Positions 49,171 through 64,000 of a DNA stretch of 64,000 nucleotides are shown piece by piece. How positions within the stretch are numbered: the stretch's first letter is position 1; each line of letters opens with the position of its first letter. The position numbers and the translations under genes are program-made. This DNA comes from Apteryx mantelli (Eukaryota; Chordata; Aves; Apterygiformes; Apterygidae): the NCBI RefSeq assembly GCF_036417845.1, contig NC_089981.1, positions 82,439,268-82,503,267 on the forward strand, written 5' to 3'. Under the pieces are notes generated by a model. That model saw only the letters and a list, made by a program, of their open reading frames with translations. It was not told where the DNA came from and searched no databases.

Positions 49171-50270
49171 ATTTGTGCCATCCTTCTCAATGTTCTTCTG
49201 ATGTAATTAAGGAAACGCTACATTTTATCACTCGTCATTCAAAGGAGGGACCTATTCTGTTCTCACCGAGCTATTCCAGAGATGGGGAACTGGGAAACTC
49301 CTGTCTTGAAGCCTGGCTTTGGCCAAATCCAGCAGCGGATGGACATGTCTGGAGGGTCGGTGATCAGAGGTTTTGCATTCAGGCGTTTTCCCCCAGGGTG
49401 CAATATCAAAAGCGGTGCCGGCTGCCCCTCTTCCCAACACAACATGCATGACCCTGGATGGGTATGGATGGCTCCGGGAGCTGCTGGAGCACGGGGCTTG
49501 CTGAGGCTGGGAGGCAGCTCCTGTTATTATTAGAATTAATAATAATAATTCTAGTTCCCCAGGGCCAAGGTGTGACTCTCCTCGTAGGAGCGGCTCTGCC
49601 AGCCAGCTGTGGAGGGTTAAGGCAACCAGCTGCAAGGAATAACTCTGCTGTCCTTAAAACAGAACAAGCCGAAAGTAGTGGTTTAGGCTGTGCATGGTGT
49701 GATTGAGGGAGATGAGGCTGATTTGGGTATTTATTTCACGTGACTGCTTTTTTTATTTCCTTAGAAAGGGTGAAGGGAGAACCCGAGGCGCAACCGCGTT
49801 TCCGAAGCAATCGGCATTTACTTGGCTACCAGCAGTCACAAAACGCCTCCTGGCGTCCCCCCCTGCATTTTCATCTTCTGTCATTTCGTATGCAGTTTAT
49901 TTTGTCTCTCTCAGGCTTAATTCTGGTGTCGCTGCATGCTTTTAACCCGAGGAGAGAGGCAAGGCTACTCCTCTGCGGGAGGAAGGCTCTCCAGAGGCAG
50001 GGTGAGGGCATGGACCGGGATTTGTGCCTCCTGTGGCTGCTTCTGCTGCGGTTTCGCAGCACAAAACCCATCCAGCTGCTTTGTTGCTGTGGTTTGGCCA
50101 CCTGCCCGGTGGAGACCGCACGTGGCTCTGGAAGGTGGCGGTGAGGCTGGCGGATGTTGGTACCCGGCTCTGGATCGCCTTTCTGGTGAGCCCTGAGCAT
50201 CACGCGCCCGAAGAATAGGAGAAGGTGCAGCACGCCTCGAAAACCTAACTATATCCATGTCAGCACTGGC
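49171..50270. other. Moderately GC-rich intergenic patch
   Basis: G+C and CpG are higher than the flanks, and many overlapping frames of 60-134 codons occur on both strands, none recognisable. An 8-bp-arm inverted repeat (TAGAATTA 49531-49538, TAATTCTA 49546-49553) lies inside. It could be a distal regulatory element or a noncoding-RNA promoter, with no direct support. Confidence 0.3.
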
Positions 50271-62450
<12,180 letters not shown>

Positions 62451-63669
62451 TAACAAATTTGTGGCAGGCGTCGCGTATGCATCTCTATCCTCACTCTTGA
62501 GTTCGGTTTTCCACCTTCTCGTTCTCCGTTAATTGGGTTTGCAACCGTTGTCGTTCGGCTTTACAGTTCTGTGGCACTTGAAGTGTGTGGCACAGGTACC
62601 AGGGAGAGGATAAGGGAGTGAGTGTGTTTCGGGTGATGGTAATCCTCTGGCTAAACAAATATGTAAAGAGCTGTCTGCAGTTGCACATCTGCAGCTCTGC
62701 TGTTAGGCAAGTAGTTACAGGACTGTTTCAGGACTGCATGGACATAGAATTATTCATTTTACCCTTTCAGTCCATGGCAAAGTGCTGGTCAAGAGCAGTG
62801 TTTACAGCTCCATTAAAGTTATGATGTGATTGCAGACCATCCCTCTAGGTGTGTTAATATAGATGCTGCCTTGGCCAAGTCTTGTGCTACTTGCATTCCT
62901 TTTCTGTGTAGTCTTTGCGCTGGCATAGATGTACTGAAGCGTATGAGCATTTGCACAAATGAAGTCTGGTAAAGGAGCTCAACTTCGTGTCTGCTGAGAG
63001 ATTTCTCCTCGGACAGCACAAGTTAAGAACAGCCCTGCAATGCCAGAGCACTGCTATGTCAGCACGCATCCAGTGGCATAAATCAGAAAGGTGGGCAGAA
63101 CAGAGCATTTTAAAAAGTTGCCATATGTATTATTAACCAAGACACTAATGTGATGTGAAATACTACTGAAAAATGTTCCCTTCCACCTTTCTGTTTTACA
63201 GTTCTGGATTTATCTCACATTGATACTGATGTGGTCTGGTGTGCTGGCTTGATTTTGATGTCACGTATTGAATTAGTGATTCATTGATTTCCACAGGAGA
63301 GCAGGAGTGGGACCAGCACCACAGGACCTGGAATTTGTTTTAAAATGTTGAGTATTAAAATGCCAGCCTTATATTGAGCCATCAACCATTTTTTGGGCTT
63401 CCTCTCCCTCTCATGTTGCCTGCATCAGTTCTGTGGTTGGCTTTGGTTCTGTGTCAAGCTCTATGGCTGCAGGATCTCTAGAAGCTAGAGTTTCTTGTAA
63501 TAGTGTATATATTTACCAGAATATTAAATGCAAGCTTAATTAGTAGGGGTTTATGTAGCACTCTTGCCTCTGACAACTTCAAAGCCCTGGCTGGAATGTA
63601 ATTAAACTTCACAGCTTGCTGTAGAGGAGGACACACAGATGCATTGTCAACCTGTTCTTAAAACTATGG

Positions 63670-63785
63670 CATGAACTGAAGCTTGGGCATCTCAGTTGTT
63701 TTCCCAAGGTCATGCAGAGAGTCCGTGGCAAAACTGGGAACACAATTTGGGAGTGTCAGGCTTTTGTATCGTGCTCTAATTAAAT
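63670..63785 (-). repeat. MIR-like SINE relic (antisense) in KCNH5 intron 1
   Basis: TTTTCCCAAGGTCATGCAGA, then GTCCGTGGCAAAACTGGGAAC, GTGTCAGGCTTTTGTA and GTGCTCTAAT, follow the antisense MIR order closely. That order is CTTGCCCAAGGTCACACAG, GTCAGTGGCAGAGCTGGGA, CTCCTGACTCC, GTGCTCTAACC. This is the clearest MIR-like match in the window. Confidence 0.65.
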
Positions 63786-64000
63786 CACATCCTCTCTGGT
63801 GAAAGCTCAGTAAAGCTTTGAGATGTCAAAAACTAGAAAAGCTCAGAAGGCTTTTGAACGTTATACTTTTAAAAACATCCCCTCCAATTTTTAATCTGGC
63901 CTAATTTTGGGAGCATTAAAATCATGCTGATCTGGTCACTGATTCTTCTTTTTCTCTGCCCCTGCTGATACCTAAGCATGATGCTACAGAGAATCAGAAA

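Overview
The window looks like a vertebrate, most likely bird (or other sauropsid), nuclear genome. It is a gene-poor stretch holding the first coding exons of two divergently transcribed genes. RHOJ (Cdc42-family small GTPase) is on the minus strand: coding exon 1 is 14516-14693 with a consensus donor, and its first intron runs off the left edge. KCNH5 (EAG2 voltage-gated potassium channel) is on the plus strand: coding exon 1 is 62118-62190 with a consensus donor, and its first intron runs off the right edge. Both were recognised from the encoded protein and from splice phases that match the known genes. As recalled, RHOJ and KCNH5 are also head-to-head neighbours in human. The two start codons here lie 47.4 kb apart. 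The bird/sauropsid call rests on CR1-type LINE tails, worn MIR-like SINEs, no Alu or L1, and the fairly short intergenic distance.

Layout. 1-14515: RHOJ intron 1, no further exon seen. 14516-14693: RHOJ coding exon 1. 14694-15240: RHOJ 5'UTR and promoter side. It has (GCA)8 next to the start codon, an 11-bp inverted repeat around a G12 tract, three copies of TCAGGAAATC (ETS-type) and a 9-bp-arm ETS-type palindrome. 15241-61700: noncoding intergenic DNA with CR1, MIR-like and palindromic repeat relics, microsatellites and homopolymer runs. I recognise no third protein gene, tRNA, rRNA or CRISPR array. 61764-62340: CpG-island promoter and 5'UTR of KCNH5, with A18 and G15 tracts, GC and NRF1-like boxes, an overlapping upstream ORF and a GCC-rich 5'UTR. 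62118-62190: KCNH5 coding exon 1. 62191-64000: KCNH5 intron 1, opening with a (CCGT)n microsatellite and carrying an antisense MIR-like relic.

The two promoters contrast. RHOJ, known as an endothelial-enriched gene, has a CpG-poor upstream region rich in ETS cores. KCNH5, a neuronal channel gene, has a dense CpG island. Nearly all open reading frames of 60-170 codons elsewhere look like chance ORFs. I found no previously undescribed multi-gene system. The observations most worth checking are the RHOJ 5' hairpin and ETS array, the KCNH5 overlapping uORF, and a CR1 tail nested inside a MIR.
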